Of a stretch of DNA of 64,000 nucleotides, positions 19,423-28,669 are shown one piece after another. Numbering within the stretch: the first letter of the stretch is position 1; every line of letters starts with the position of its first letter. The notes below the pieces were generated by a model. That model saw nothing but the letters and a program-made list of their open reading frames with translations, was not told where the DNA came from and did not search any database. A program made the translations under genes and the position numbers. Source of the stretch: Thiomicrorhabdus xiamenensis. Lineage in GTDB: Bacteria > Pseudomonadota > Gammaproteobacteria > Thiomicrospirales > Thiomicrospiraceae. Where the stretch lies: assembly GCF_013282625.1 (NCBI RefSeq), contig NZ_CP054020.1:1550001-1614000 (forward strand), in the 5' to 3' direction.

Positions 19423-19926
19423 TTACCACACAAGCGCATAAACCAGCCAAATTGACACTGCGGCAAAGATTGCGGCAATGACATCATCGGCCATAATACC
19501 GAAACCACCTTCCAAATGCGTATCGAGCCACTTGATCGGCCAAGGCTTCACTATATCGAAAAAGCGGAAGGCGATAAACGCCGCCAGCCAGGCAAGCCAA
19601 CTCTGCTCCGGTAACAGAACCATCACTATCCAGATACCGACAAATTCATCCCAGACAATTCCACCGTGATCATGCACGCCTATCGCATCGGCCGATTTCT
19701 GGCAAATCCAGCTACCGGCGAACAGCCCGATTAAGAGAACAATCCAGGCCGCCGTTTCCGACCACAATAAAATCGGCAGAAACAGAATCAGCCCAGCCAA
19801 AGTGCCCCAGGTTCCCGGCGCCGGTGTAATCAGGCCGGAACCGAGACCGTAGCCCAGAAACTGGGCAGGGTCTTTAACGATTTGGTTGAATGGGGGCGCA
19901 GGAATTTTATTTTTGTGATTAGACAT
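19423..19926 (-). CDS. pgpA: Phosphatidylglycerophosphatase A
   Basis: PgpA dephosphorylates phosphatidylglycerophosphate to phosphatidylglycerol at the inner membrane. The 167-aa protein has the GTWGTLAGL segment, the HDHGGIVWDEFVG motif with acidic residues, and DDVIAAI near the end, with several membrane helices. In many relatives pgpA follows thiL. Here thiL is about 38 kb away. The intergenic stretch below it (19188-19422) is AT-rich, with a small ATTTCAG/CTGAAAT hairpin at 19386-19405. Confidence 0.93.
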   Translation of the reverse strand: MSNHKNKIPAPPFNQIVKDPAQFLGYGLGSGLITPAPGTWGTLAGLILFLPILLWSETAAWIVLLIGLFAGSWICQKSADAIGVHDHGGIVWDEFVGIWIVMVLLPEQSWLAWLAAFIAFRFFDIVKPWPIKWLDTHLEGGFGIMADDVIAAIFAAVSIWLVYALVW

Positions 19927-20063
19927 AATTTATTAGATAGCGACTTTATAAGGATATTGGAGAGTATTTTACGGAAAAAGAATCTGAACAGAAAATTTAG
20001 CCGCTAAATTCTTGTGTATCGATTATTTTCAACACCGCCCTTGTTAGAAGATTCTAAATGATT

Positions 20064-21005
20064 CTATTCTGCTTTCTCTTGCAGCATCTTTTGTGCACAC
20101 TGTCGAACAGCCGGGTCTGAATCCTTGGCTAATTCTCGAATAGCTAAGTCGGCCGGAGCATTGTGCATGGCACCCAAAATCTGGCAGAGCTGTACTCGTT
20201 TTTGAGTCTGCCGGTTTTCACGCGAGTAGTTATTCAATTCTTGCCTTATATCGGCAACCGCAGCAGAACCGAGACGGATAAGCCCATTTGCCGCACTTTC
20301 CTGGGTCTGCGGTTCTTCGTCCGGCTGAATTGCTGAAACAAGTACCGGTGCCGCCCGGGCATCAACGATCTGCGCCAAAGCTGCAATTGCTTCATCACGG
20401 GTTTCCGCCATCCAGGCGGATTGTATAAGGACAGGCACCGCTCGAGAGTCCCCTATCGCACCCAGCGCCTGGGCGCTCATTTCTCTGCCCAGCCAATCTT
20501 CATCAGCAAGTTGCAGTAAATCCGTAAGCAGCGGAATCGCCCTTACATCTTTTAGCCGGCCAAGAGTCGGAATAATTTCCGCCCAGATCCCAGTCCTTTG
20601 ATTAAGGTCTTCTTTGAGTAAACTTAGCAATTCAGGGACATCAGATTTTTCTGCAAGCAGACAGAACTGACGAATGCCGCGACTTTTCTCTTCAAGGTCG
20701 TTTGATTGGACCCGTTGCAAGGCCTGCTTTTTTTCACATTGACGATGACATTCAGTCATTATTGCCTCAAACCCCATTGCGACATTCTGATGGCGTCTTT
20801 GGCACTGCTCCAGGCAGTTTTGCATCGCAAACTCTTGAATTTCATCGAATGCCTGCCGGTTCTCCTGCAAAGAATCCCTGACCACAGGATCCGATTTCGT
20901 TTGTGGATGCTTGCTGCTCAAATTATCCGCTAATGCCTGCAAGGGAAGCTGCAGCAGAAAAAAGAAAATAAATAGGTTGTGAAGTTTATGGATCATGCAG
21001 GACAT
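20064..21005 (-). CDS. Periplasmic HEAT-repeat protein with a twin CX3C motif
   Basis: I do not recognise a named gene. The 313-aa product begins with a signal peptide ending near ALADN. The mature N-terminus has CLEQC, 17 residues, then CHRQC, a twin CX3C arrangement that could form a disulfide-locked helical hairpin. The rest is HEAT or PBS-lyase-type repeats, seen as recurring AIPLLTDLL, AVPVLIQSA and AAPVLVSAI units, followed by a region with further Cys. A scaffold or chaperone-like binding role is possible. The start could also be the ATG at 20996. It stands alone. Confidence 0.7.
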   Translation of the reverse strand: MSCMIHKLHNLFIFFFLLQLPLQALADNLSSKHPQTKSDPVVRDSLQENRQAFDEIQEFAMQNCLEQCQRRHQNVAMGFEAIMTECHRQCEKKQALQRVQSNDLEEKSRGIRQFCLLAEKSDVPELLSLLKEDLNQRTGIWAEIIPTLGRLKDVRAIPLLTDLLQLADEDWLGREMSAQALGAIGDSRAVPVLIQSAWMAETRDEAIAALAQIVDARAAPVLVSAIQPDEEPQTQESAANGLIRLGSAAVADIRQELNNYSRENRQTQKRVQLCQILGAMHNAPADLAIRELAKDSDPAVRQCAQKMLQEKAE

Positions 21006-21283
21006 CCCGAAAAGGTCTAAAGGCGAATCGGTTTACAGCGTAAAAACTGAAAAAACTCTACCGCATCATACAATGGAGTCAAAAAGCGTGTAAAGGCATA
21101 CCCTACCCGAAGATAGATGCTGCAAACCCATGAATAATAAAAAGGTAAAGTTGAACAGAAAATTTCTTCTGATTTATGAGTATTAAAAAAAATACTTTAG
21201 ACCCTGTTGAAAATTCAATCTATGAAAATCATACTAGATAAGCCATAGCTCTCAAGCTTTTCAGAGAATTCCGGAGGACAAGA

Positions 21284-22300
21284 ATGAAAAAAATCAGCAT
21301 GATGCGAATGATCTTGATGGGCTTTCTGCTCATTACCTTTACCCTGCAGACCGCGCAGGCGGACACTCTGGCTGAAAAGAAACGGTGGTATAACGAACTT
21401 AACCAGATGGTTAAAGACCCCAATGTCCTCTGGCTTCCCACCTCCATCTTTATGGAGGATGTACAGTTTTTGACCATTGATCAGGTCAAAAGAAATATCA
21501 CCCAAAATCTCCTTTCCAATCCACAGTTTAATGTCCACACCTCGCGCGAATTTCTTGAGCAATATATCCGAACATCGATCAGACAAAGTATTGAGCTCTC
21601 CAATTTATCAAAGCTACATGCAAAACAGACCCTACTTCCTCAGTTGGCAGATGAAATCCAACGTTTGGAGTCGCAACAGGGAAATGACTGGCGCAAAGGC
21701 GGGAAAGAATTCAGAGATCTGATGACTGAATTAAATTCTCGTCCCGCTCCGGATTATTCAGCAGGCTCTAACCAGGCCATCTCTGATAATAACGAACCAC
21801 ACTACGCCTCCTGTCCGAAGTTCAATACCAAAAGTAAGCGTTGCTGGCCTGCCTATACAAGTGGTGTAACCGGTGGCAACACCTATACCCAATGCTGCTA
21901 TTATGCAGGGAGCGGCAGCCATATCATTTCTGAAACTCCCTATCTTCACGGAAAAAAAGATGGCACCGAACTTCAATGGACCAAGCATTCAAATAGCTTC
22001 TATTTTGCCAAACGAAAAAACTGGAAAAACGGCAAACTTGACGGAATTTTTGAAACCTACACTTGGATGCCGGCAGTAAATGGGCCTTTTTTAACTTCGG
22101 TTGACCAATATAGCCAAGGGCAAAAAGTGGGGCACAGCGTTGATTATAAGGTTTCCGGTAAACGAATCGAGACTATTTGGTTTAACGGTGTTAGTGAAAA
22201 AATTTATTACTATAATCCAGACGGCTCTCTGGAAAAATGCGCTACAAAAGATCACGCCACCAGACGTTGGAGAGACTGCGATACAGGAAAACTCTGGTAA
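21284..22300 (+). CDS. Secreted protein with MORN-like repeats and six cysteines
   Basis: I recognise no named family. The 338-aa product has a clear signal peptide (to about TAQADT) and a strong GGAGGA ribosome site. Residues up to about 150 are charged and helical. The C-terminal half has six Cys (one pair adjacent, QCC) and GK-x-DG units such as LHGKKDG, WKNGKLDG and NPDGSLEK, resembling MORN or YwqK-type beta-hairpin repeats. It is probably periplasmic or secreted. The stop lies 124 bp before the KCG peptide gene on the same strand, so co-expression is possible. Confidence 0.7.
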   Translation: MKKISMMRMILMGFLLITFTLQTAQADTLAEKKRWYNELNQMVKDPNVLWLPTSIFMEDVQFLTIDQVKRNITQNLLSNPQFNVHTSREFLEQYIRTSIRQSIELSNLSKLHAKQTLLPQLADEIQRLESQQGNDWRKGGKEFRDLMTELNSRPAPDYSAGSNQAISDNNEPHYASCPKFNTKSKRCWPAYTSGVTGGNTYTQCCYYAGSGSHIISETPYLHGKKDGTELQWTKHSNSFYFAKRKNWKNGKLDGIFETYTWMPAVNGPFLTSVDQYSQGQKVGHSVDYKVSGKRIETIWFNGVSEKIYYYNPDGSLEKCATKDHATRRWRDCDTGKLW

Positions 22301-22424
22301 TTTTTTTCATAAAAGAGTGTAAGGAATTCAAATCAACTGCGACTAAGTAGTGAACAACTCAAAACCCGGGCTTTAATCGCCCAGTTATTTAAGTTCAGCT
22401 TTTTATAAATCAGAGGTCGCTATC

Positions 22425-22670
22425 ATGAAAACCAAAACATTTTTTTACTCGATTCTTTCCGCAATGCTTTTGTCTGTATCGATGAATGCCAGCGCTGCTG
22501 CAGATAATCCTTTTACCACTATTCAGAACGGCTTTACAGTAATTGCACAGACCGAAACATCGGAAGGCAAATGCGGTACGGCCAAGTGTGGCGGTCAACA
22601 GAAAGAGGCAACAAAGTGCGGAGCCGTTCAACCCGCTCAAGAACCATCTAAATGCGGGGCCGGTAAATAA
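22425..22670 (+). CDS. Small secreted KCG-repeat peptide, bufferin/HvfA-like
   Basis: The 81-aa precursor has a signal peptide ending near NASAAADN and a mature part of about 55 residues. All four Cys occur as K-C-G, and the first is within EGKCG, the motif modified to thioamide/oxazolone pairs in Haemophilus HvfA. The mature part is low-complexity and rich in Gln, Ala and Lys. In the known family such peptides bind copper and are matured by DUF692-type iron oxygenases. No such enzyme is adjacent here. The DoxX, sigma and anti-sigma genes downstream match the family's usual company. Confidence 0.8.
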   Translation: MKTKTFFYSILSAMLLSVSMNASAAADNPFTTIQNGFTVIAQTETSEGKCGTAKCGGQQKEATKCGAVQPAQEPSKCGAGK

Positions 22671-22763
22671 ACTCATTACTTTGTCTAACCGTCCTGGGCA
22701 TACGATGATCTAGATTCTATGCTCAGGTCTTCCTTTCTCTCCTCAATTCAAAGGAGAAAGATC

Positions 22764-23384
22764 ATGAACACGCTTATCATAAAATCTGCCAACCTCTATC
22801 AGACGGCTCTTTCAGGATTAATGCATTTTGACGGCTTGGCGCCACTATTACTGCGCCTCTATCTTGCCCCGATCTTTATGCAGGCTGGCTGGAATAAACT
22901 GGCTAACTTTTCGGACACCGCCGCCTGGTTTGGTAACCCTGAATGGGGGCTCGGACTGCCCTTTCCCGAACTGATGACCCTACTCGCCGGCGGCTCGGAA
23001 TTTCTTGGCGGTATCGCTTTGATTGTCGGCTTGGCAGTGCGCTGGTTCTCGATCCCCTTAATGATCACCATGATTGTTGCCGCTGTCACTGTACACTGGC
23101 CTAACGGCTGGCTGGCTATTTCAGATGCTTCAAGCTGGCTCGCCAATCAACAGGTATTGGATGCACAGCAGCAGCTGGCGATGAGCCATCAAATTCTACA
23201 AATGCACGGTAATTTTGAATGGCTGACCAGTAATGGACAGATTGTTATTCTCAATAACGGGATTGAATTTGCCGCTACCTACTTCATAATGCTATTAAGT
23301 CTGCTGTTTACCGGCGGCGGTCGTTATGTCAGTGCCGACTATTGGATTCACCGTTGGATACAAGGAGACGCGACAAATCGATAA
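22764..23384 (+). CDS. DoxX family membrane protein (HvfX-like)
   Basis: This 206-aa protein has about four membrane helices and DoxX features: LLLRLYLAPIFMQAGWNKL at the start and LAGGSEFLGGIALIVG in the middle. The ATG at 22764 with AAGGAGAAAG just before it is much better than the upstream reading start. It follows the KCG peptide by 93 bp and precedes the ECF sigma gene by 29 bp. DoxX proteins commonly accompany bufferin-type clusters. The molecular role is not established, though a membrane redox function is often suggested. Confidence 0.88.
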   Translation: MNTLIIKSANLYQTALSGLMHFDGLAPLLLRLYLAPIFMQAGWNKLANFSDTAAWFGNPEWGLGLPFPELMTLLAGGSEFLGGIALIVGLAVRWFSIPLMITMIVAAVTVHWPNGWLAISDASSWLANQQVLDAQQQLAMSHQILQMHGNFEWLTSNGQIVILNNGIEFAATYFIMLLSLLFTGGGRYVSADYWIHRWIQGDATNR

Positions 23385-23413
23385 GAGTCAATACAAGGAA
23401 GGCTGAATAATCA

Positions 23414-24013
23414 ATGCCAGCGGAACCATGTCAAAATTGCAGCCAAGCAGAATTCGAACAACGCATAGATCCTCTGCGACCTAGGCTGATTGCCTTTGCA
23501 AAATCACATCTGAAATTCGAAGCAGATGCCGAAGACGCGGTTCAGGAATGTTTAATAAGCGCCTGGAAACGATTAGAAAAATTTGAGGGCAAATCATCGC
23601 TGGAAACCTGGGTATTTGGCATTTTGCGACACAAATTGATTGACCTTTATCGTCGCCACTCAAAAATTCAGACTTTCGAATATGACGAATCAAAGCTACC
23701 CGATACCGACGGCTGGTTTCAAAAAGACGAACACTGGCACAACGAACATGCGCCTTCGAGCTGGAGTAGCCCTTATCAAACGTTGGAAAACGAACATTTT
23801 TGGCAAGTGTTTGATATCTGTGTCTTTCACTTGCCGGAACAGACTTCGCGCGTATTTACCCTACGCGAGTTTATGGGGTTTGAAACTTCACAAATTTGCG
23901 AATCTCTGCAAATTACCGAACACAACTGCTGGACCATTCTGCACCGCGCACGACTAAGACTGCGCGCCTGCTTGGAACAAAACTGGTTCACAGCGCAGGA
24001 GAAACCATTATGA
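23414..24013 (+). CDS. ECF-family RNA polymerase sigma factor
   Basis: This 199-aa sigma70 relative has region 2 (DAEDAVQECLISAWKRL, then GILRHKLIDLYRR) and region 4 (LPEQTSRVFTLREFMGF ... TEHNCWTILHRARLRLR) joined by a linker, with no regions 1 or 3. An N-terminal CQNC pair is present. It overlaps the anti-sigma gene by 4 nt (ATGA). Given its place it probably controls the KCG peptide operon. No promoter was confidently found. Confidence 0.92.
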   Translation: MPAEPCQNCSQAEFEQRIDPLRPRLIAFAKSHLKFEADAEDAVQECLISAWKRLEKFEGKSSLETWVFGILRHKLIDLYRRHSKIQTFEYDESKLPDTDGWFQKDEHWHNEHAPSSWSSPYQTLENEHFWQVFDICVFHLPEQTSRVFTLREFMGFETSQICESLQITEHNCWTILHRARLRLRACLEQNWFTAQEKPL

Positions 24014-24210
24014 AAGCAATGAGTTCCTGTAAACACGCTACCGCACTGATGTCGCAAAAACAGGACCGCAAACTGACCTTTAAAGAGCAATCCTGGCTGA
24101 TGACTCATCTGGCCCTGTGCCACAACTGCCGCCGTTGCAACAAACAATTTGAGCTCTTGGACAAGGCTTGTGAACAGCGGCGAGAAACACTCGAAAAGGC
24201 CGATCAATAA
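24010..24210 (+). CDS. Zinc-finger anti-sigma factor (zf-HC2 type), small
   Basis: This 66-aa soluble protein has an early Cys (SSCKHA) and the HLALCHNCRRC segment, matching the H-x3-C-x2-C zinc motif of ZAS anti-sigma domains. It has no membrane helix or periplasmic domain, so sensing would be cytoplasmic. The start overlaps the sigma stop by 4 nt, the usual coupling for such pairs. Confidence 0.82.
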   Translation: MKAMSSCKHATALMSQKQDRKLTFKEQSWLMTHLALCHNCRRCNKQFELLDKACEQRRETLEKADQ

Positions 24211-24413
24211 TTTTCAATCGAACCTGATTCCTAATAAACCGCCCTCTCTCGCTCAACAGATTGAGAGAGAACGCTACAATTTATCAGGAGCAGGAATTTT
24301 ATTTTTATATTGAAACGTCAAGAACGGTGCTTAAAAAGAATGGGCACGAATGCAAAACGACGCTGCATCATTTCGAGATTAAACCGCAAATTGCTACCGT
24401 GACAGGTTTTTAA

Positions 24414-25244
24414 TTACTCCGACGCTTCCATCACTATCACGACACCCGAAGGGTCGAACTCCTTAACGATCTGACGCACGCTCTGTACTTTATTATTATC
24501 GATAATAAGCATCAGCAATCGTCGCTCGTTTCCGGTGTGCAGCATTTCGCCCTCTAGAATCATGCCGCCTTCGTGTCCCAATTTATGCATCAGCTGCATT
24601 TTAATGGTTTCGGCATTGTCCGAGGAGATATGCACGACTTTCTTGGACGGACGTCCGGAGAGAATCAGATTGATGCCTCGTCCGCTGACATAGACCCCCA
24701 ATAAACTCCACAGCATACTGTCAAGATTAGGGAAAACAAACCCCGCCGAAAAAACGATCAAAGCATCGACAAGGATAACCATATTCCCCTCTTTCCAATG
24801 CGTTTTGCGCGCAACAATGCCGACAATGATCGACGGACCTCCCGGGGAGGCGCTGGAATGAAGAATCAACCCGACTCCCAGGCCGATAAACATTCCGCCA
24901 AACACCGCCGCAAGGACAGGCTCATGAGTCAGAGCAGGAAGTTTTAGGAGCTCCAGCAAAATATCCGTAGAGAGTGCAATAACGAGAATCGCAAAAACGG
25001 TTCGAAACGCATAACCGCGTCCGATAAACTTTATGCTGATGAGAATCAGAGGGATATTGATCGCCAACATAATCATCCCGACGGAAAAGCCTGTGAAATA
25101 ATTCACCAGAATCGCCATCCCGGGCGTTCCGCCGGAGGTGATTTCGTTTGGAACCAACAACAGACTCACTCCGCTAGCCAGAACCATCCCGCCGACAAGG
25201 ATCAGCAGATAACGGCTCAATTCTTTGGTGTATTTCGTTTGCAT
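24414..25244 (-). CDS. YitT family membrane protein (DUF161 + DUF2179)
   Basis: This 276-aa protein has five or so membrane helices (DUF161) with glycine-rich GGTPGMAIL and SSASPGGPSIIVG segments, then a cytoplasmic C-terminal DUF2179 domain (about the last 80 residues). The physiological role of this widespread family is not established. The ATG at 25244 has AAGGAAAATC upstream. It lies between the anti-sigma gene (convergent) and argG (upstream, same strand). Confidence 0.88.
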   Translation of the reverse strand: MQTKYTKELSRYLLILVGGMVLASGVSLLLVPNEITSGGTPGMAILVNYFTGFSVGMIMLAINIPLILISIKFIGRGYAFRTVFAILVIALSTDILLELLKLPALTHEPVLAAVFGGMFIGLGVGLILHSSASPGGPSIIVGIVARKTHWKEGNMVILVDALIVFSAGFVFPNLDSMLWSLLGVYVSGRGINLILSGRPSKKVVHISSDNAETIKMQLMHKLGHEGGMILEGEMLHTGNERRLLMLIIDNNKVQSVRQIVKEFDPSGVVIVMEASE

Positions 25245-25386
25245 GATTTTCCTTTTTTTACAGTGCAAGCAACTCTATTGCGCCAACAAGAGAGAACTCT
25301 CAATATACAGGAAGTACTGACATTTGTAGTTTTCGCAGAAGCGATCGACGGATGCTCGATCAAATTTCGCCAAAACAACCAGAAAC

Positions 25387-25422
25387 AAAAAAGGCGCTGA
25401 TGAAAATCACCAGCGCCTTTCT
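25387..25422 (-). terminator. Terminator of argG
   Basis: AAAGGCGCTG (25390-25399) and CAGCGCCTTT (25411-25420) form a 10-bp stem with an 11-nt loop. A T run follows on the minus strand, just below argG. Confidence 0.88.
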
Positions 25423-25452
25423 TTTTAACAACATTCTTTGATTAGAACGAGT

Positions 25453-26664
25453 TTATTTACCGCGTTTTTTCGCCGCTGTACGCAGACGCAGCGCGTTCAG
25501 CTTAATAAAGCCTTCTGCGTCTTTATGGTTGTATGCACCGCCGTCGTCTTCAAAAGTCGCAATCGCTTCGTCGAACAGGCTGTTTTCAGAAGTACGACCC
25601 ACACAAACCACATTACCTTTGTACAATTTAATGCGAACGTTACCGGAAACATTTTCCTGAGACTTGTCGATCATCGCCTGCAGCATTTCACGCTCCGGAG
25701 CAAACCAGAATCCGTTATAGATCATCTCGGCATACTTCGGCATTAATTCGTCTTTCAGGTGCGCGGCATTACGATCCAGAGTAATCGATTCCATTGCGCG
25801 GTGCGCCTTAAGCATAATGGTTCCCGCCGGTGTTTCGTAACAACCACGCGCTTTCATACCGACAAAACGGTTTTCAACCAAGTCGTCACGACCGATACCG
25901 TTTTCGCCACCGACTTTATTCAGGTATTCCATCACGGTTGCCGGAGACATGGCTTCACCGTTAATCGCTACAATATCACCTTTCTCATAAGTGATATCCA
26001 GATAGGTCGGCTGATCCGGTGCATTTTCCGGTGAAACTGTCCACAGCCACATATCTTCTTCCGGCTCATTCGCAGGATCTTCGATAATGCCGCCTTCATA
26101 AGAGATGTGCAGCAGGTTGGCGTCCATAGAGTAAGGCGATTTTTTGCCTTTTTTCTTCTCGATGGAAATTCCGTGTTCTTCAGCATACGCCATCAGTTTT
26201 TCACGGGACATCAGATCCCACTCACGCCAAGGCGCGATGACTTTAACGTCCGGCATCAGAGAGTAAGCATTAAGTTCGAAACGGACTTGATCGTTCCCTT
26301 TACCGGTTGCGCCGTGAGAGATTGCGTCCGCACCGGTTTCCTGAGCGATTTCGACCAGACGTTTGGAAATAAGCGGACGAGCGATTGAAGTTCCAAGACG
26401 GTATTCACCCTCGTAGATCGCATTGGCACGCATCATCGGGAAAACGAAATCACGCGCGAACTCTTCACGCAAATCTTCGATATAGATCTCTTTAATGCCC
26501 ATCGCCTGCGCTTTAGCTCGAGCCGGCTCAATCTCTTCACCCTGACCGATATCGGCAGTGAATGTAACGACTTCGCAGTTATACTCATCTTGCAACCACT
26601 TAGCGATAATTGAGGTATCAAGGCCGCCAGAGTAGGCTAAAACGACTTTTTTAACTTCGGACAT
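25453..26664 (-). CDS. argG: Argininosuccinate synthase
   Basis: ArgG joins citrulline and aspartate with ATP in arginine synthesis. The 403-aa protein opens with the nucleotide loop [12 protein letters not shown], followed by the TADIGQGEE segment and the [16 protein letters not shown] motif typical of the family. Length is normal. It stands as a single gene, with a strong terminator and a perfect -10 upstream; no other arg gene is near. Confidence 0.97.
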   Translation of the reverse strand: MSEVKKVVLAYSGGLDTSIIAKWLQDEYNCEVVTFTADIGQGEEIEPARAKAQAMGIKEIYIEDLREEFARDFVFPMMRANAIYEGEYRLGTSIARPLISKRLVEIAQETGADAISHGATGKGNDQVRFELNAYSLMPDVKVIAPWREWDLMSREKLMAYAEEHGISIEKKKGKKSPYSMDANLLHISYEGGIIEDPANEPEEDMWLWTVSPENAPDQPTYLDITYEKGDIVAINGEAMSPATVMEYLNKVGGENGIGRDDLVENRFVGMKARGCYETPAGTIMLKAHRAMESITLDRNAAHLKDELMPKYAEMIYNGFWFAPEREMLQAMIDKSQENVSGNVRIKLYKGNVVCVGRTSENSLFDEAIATFEDDGGAYNHKDAEGFIKLNALRLRTAAKKRGK

Positions 26665-26720
26665 TGCTGATTTCCTTTCCCGGTTTCTTAAAAATTTTGT
26701 GTCTTCTATGAATTGCGCGG

Positions 26721-26749
26721 ATTATACCTTAAAATCCACATCTTAGAGA
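26721..26749 (-). promoter_or_regulatory. Probable argG promoter
   Basis: A perfect minus-strand TATAAT (26721-26726) lies about 57 nt before the argG ATG. At 17-nt spacing the -35 is only TCTCTA, so strength or activator dependence is uncertain. Confidence 0.45.
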
Positions 26750-26838
26750 AATAAACAAAGGGATTTTAGGTGGATTTTTTATCTTCCAATCTCTGTTTGA
26801 ATGATGATTTTACAGCCCTCTCGAGGCGGGACGACACT

Positions 26839-27711
26839 ATGACCAAGTTACTCGACTTTTTTAAAGTCACTCCTCAATATCTTATTCCCCAGCATCTGCT
26901 GTCGAGCCTGATGCACTGGTTTATGCATGTCGAGGTGAAATGGATCAAAAACGGCATTATCAGACTGTTGACCCGACTGTACGGGATCAATCTCGACGAG
27001 GCCGCCAGCAGTGACCCGAACGACTATCCGCATTTCAACGCCTTTTTCACCCGTGAATTGAAAAAAGACGCCCGCTTGATCGATGAAACGCCGAATTCCT
27101 GGTGTTCGCCGGTTGACGGTCTGGTCAGCCAGTCATGCAAAATCGAACAGGGCAAAATCCTCCAGGCCAAATGCCACTATTACTCGGTTGAAGCCCTCGT
27201 TGGCGGTGACATTGAATATGCCAAACAGTTCCATAACGGCGATGCGGCGGTTATCTATCTTTCGCCGAAGGACTACCACCGTATTCATATGCCAAGCGAT
27301 GCCAAATTGATTTCCATGACGTATGTTCCGGGAGATTTATTTGCGGTCAATCCGGCCACGGTCAGAAACGTTGAAGGTCTGTTCGCACGCAACGAGCGTC
27401 TGGTTCTGCGCTTTGAAAACGAACACGGTCCCTTCTGTCTGGTTATGGTAGGCGCGATTTTTGTCGGTTCGATGGAAACCGTTTTCCAGGGCAAAATTAC
27501 ACCGGAATACCGCCCGACCATCGAATATTGGGATTATTCTGATCAGGATTTGCACTATGCAAAAGGCGATGAAATCGGCCGTTTTAATATGGGATCGACC
27601 GTTGTTCTGCTCACTCCGGAAAATCAAATGCCCGATTTAGGAAAAATCCCTGCGAATACCCCTATTCAAATGGGACAACATCTGGCAGACTATCCAGATA
27701 CATTGGCGTAA
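26839..27711 (+). CDS. psd: Phosphatidylserine decarboxylase proenzyme
   Basis: Psd converts phosphatidylserine to phosphatidylethanolamine at the inner membrane. The 290-aa proenzyme shows SPVDG (Asp), the YHRIHMP segment (His) and [12 protein letters not shown], where self-cleavage at Gly-Ser creates the pyruvoyl group. The MTKLLDFFK start at 26839 has GAGGCGGG upstream; a GTG 69 nt earlier is less likely. Length is normal. Confidence 0.96.
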   Translation: MTKLLDFFKVTPQYLIPQHLLSSLMHWFMHVEVKWIKNGIIRLLTRLYGINLDEAASSDPNDYPHFNAFFTRELKKDARLIDETPNSWCSPVDGLVSQSCKIEQGKILQAKCHYYSVEALVGGDIEYAKQFHNGDAAVIYLSPKDYHRIHMPSDAKLISMTYVPGDLFAVNPATVRNVEGLFARNERLVLRFENEHGPFCLVMVGAIFVGSMETVFQGKITPEYRPTIEYWDYSDQDLHYAKGDEIGRFNMGSTVVLLTPENQMPDLGKIPANTPIQMGQHLADYPDTLA

Positions 27712-27768
27712 AGACCTTATAAGACCAAAATAAACCAAGTACAAAAATCCGCGCAAAGACCAAGTTAA

Positions 27769-28119
<351 letters not shown>

Positions 28120-28130
28120 AATCGACCATA

Positions 28131-28189
28131 CGGCTTTGTGCAACTTAGCACCCAATCAATTTTCTCAATGCTAAGTCTAAGCAAAGCCG
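28131..28189 (+). other. Long two-part hairpin after glnB
   Basis: CGGCTTTG (28131-28138) pairs with CAAAGCCG (28182-28189), and inside it ACTTAGCA (28143-28150) pairs with TGCTAAGT (28169-28176). The two perfect 8-bp stems are separated by an internal loop. A C/T-rich stretch follows. It may end or stabilise the glnB transcript, or be a small RNA. Confidence 0.55.
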
Positions 28190-28217
28190 CTTTCTTCAAG
28201 CCTGCCCTCTTCTTAAC

Positions 28218-28652
28218 TTGTTCGACTATCTAACTCTCTTTATCCTTGCACTACTGTCGGCCACCTTACTGCCCGGCGGTTCGGAAGTCTATCTGCTGAC
28301 TCTCGCACAGGAACCGCAATCCGTAATCTGGCTTCTCTGGCTGATCGCAACCATCGGTAACACTCTTGGCTCGGCAATCAATTATCTGCTAGGTCGCTAT
28401 CTGTTGCATTGGCAGGATCGAAAATGGTTTCCGGTATCCTCGACCCAGCTGAATAGAGGGCAGAAATGGTTTAACCGCTATGGTTACTGGTCACTGCTTC
28501 TGGCGTGGGCCCCCTTGTTCGGCGACGCTTTAACCCTGATTGCCGGCATTATGCGCCTGAAATTTATGCTTTTTTTGCTTTTGGTTTTTACCGGTAAAGC
28601 GATCCGTTACGCCTTGGTTCTCGGCGTCGCGCAAGGTGTCGTATTACTTTAG
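28218..28652 (+). CDS. YqaA-like membrane protein (DedA/SNARE-associated type)
   Basis: This 144-aa protein is almost wholly hydrophobic, with about four helices. The LLPGGSEVYLL start and the GNTLGSAINYLLGRY segment are typical of YqaA, a short DedA-like family possibly involved in membrane or lipid transport. It starts at a TTG (28218) with no strong ribosome site, so the exact start is uncertain. It lies between glnB and the Lon-like gene, convergent with the latter. Confidence 0.8.
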   Translation: MFDYLTLFILALLSATLLPGGSEVYLLTLAQEPQSVIWLLWLIATIGNTLGSAINYLLGRYLLHWQDRKWFPVSSTQLNRGQKWFNRYGYWSLLLAWAPLFGDALTLIAGIMRLKFMLFLLLVFTGKAIRYALVLGVAQGVVLL

Positions 28653-28669
28653 AAGAACGCCCCGGGCTC

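Noticed and set aside
22352-22380. ECF-type promoter with a GAAC -35 before the KCG peptide gene
   Set aside because: GAAC is present but no convincing -10 at proper spacing; too weak to list as a feature.
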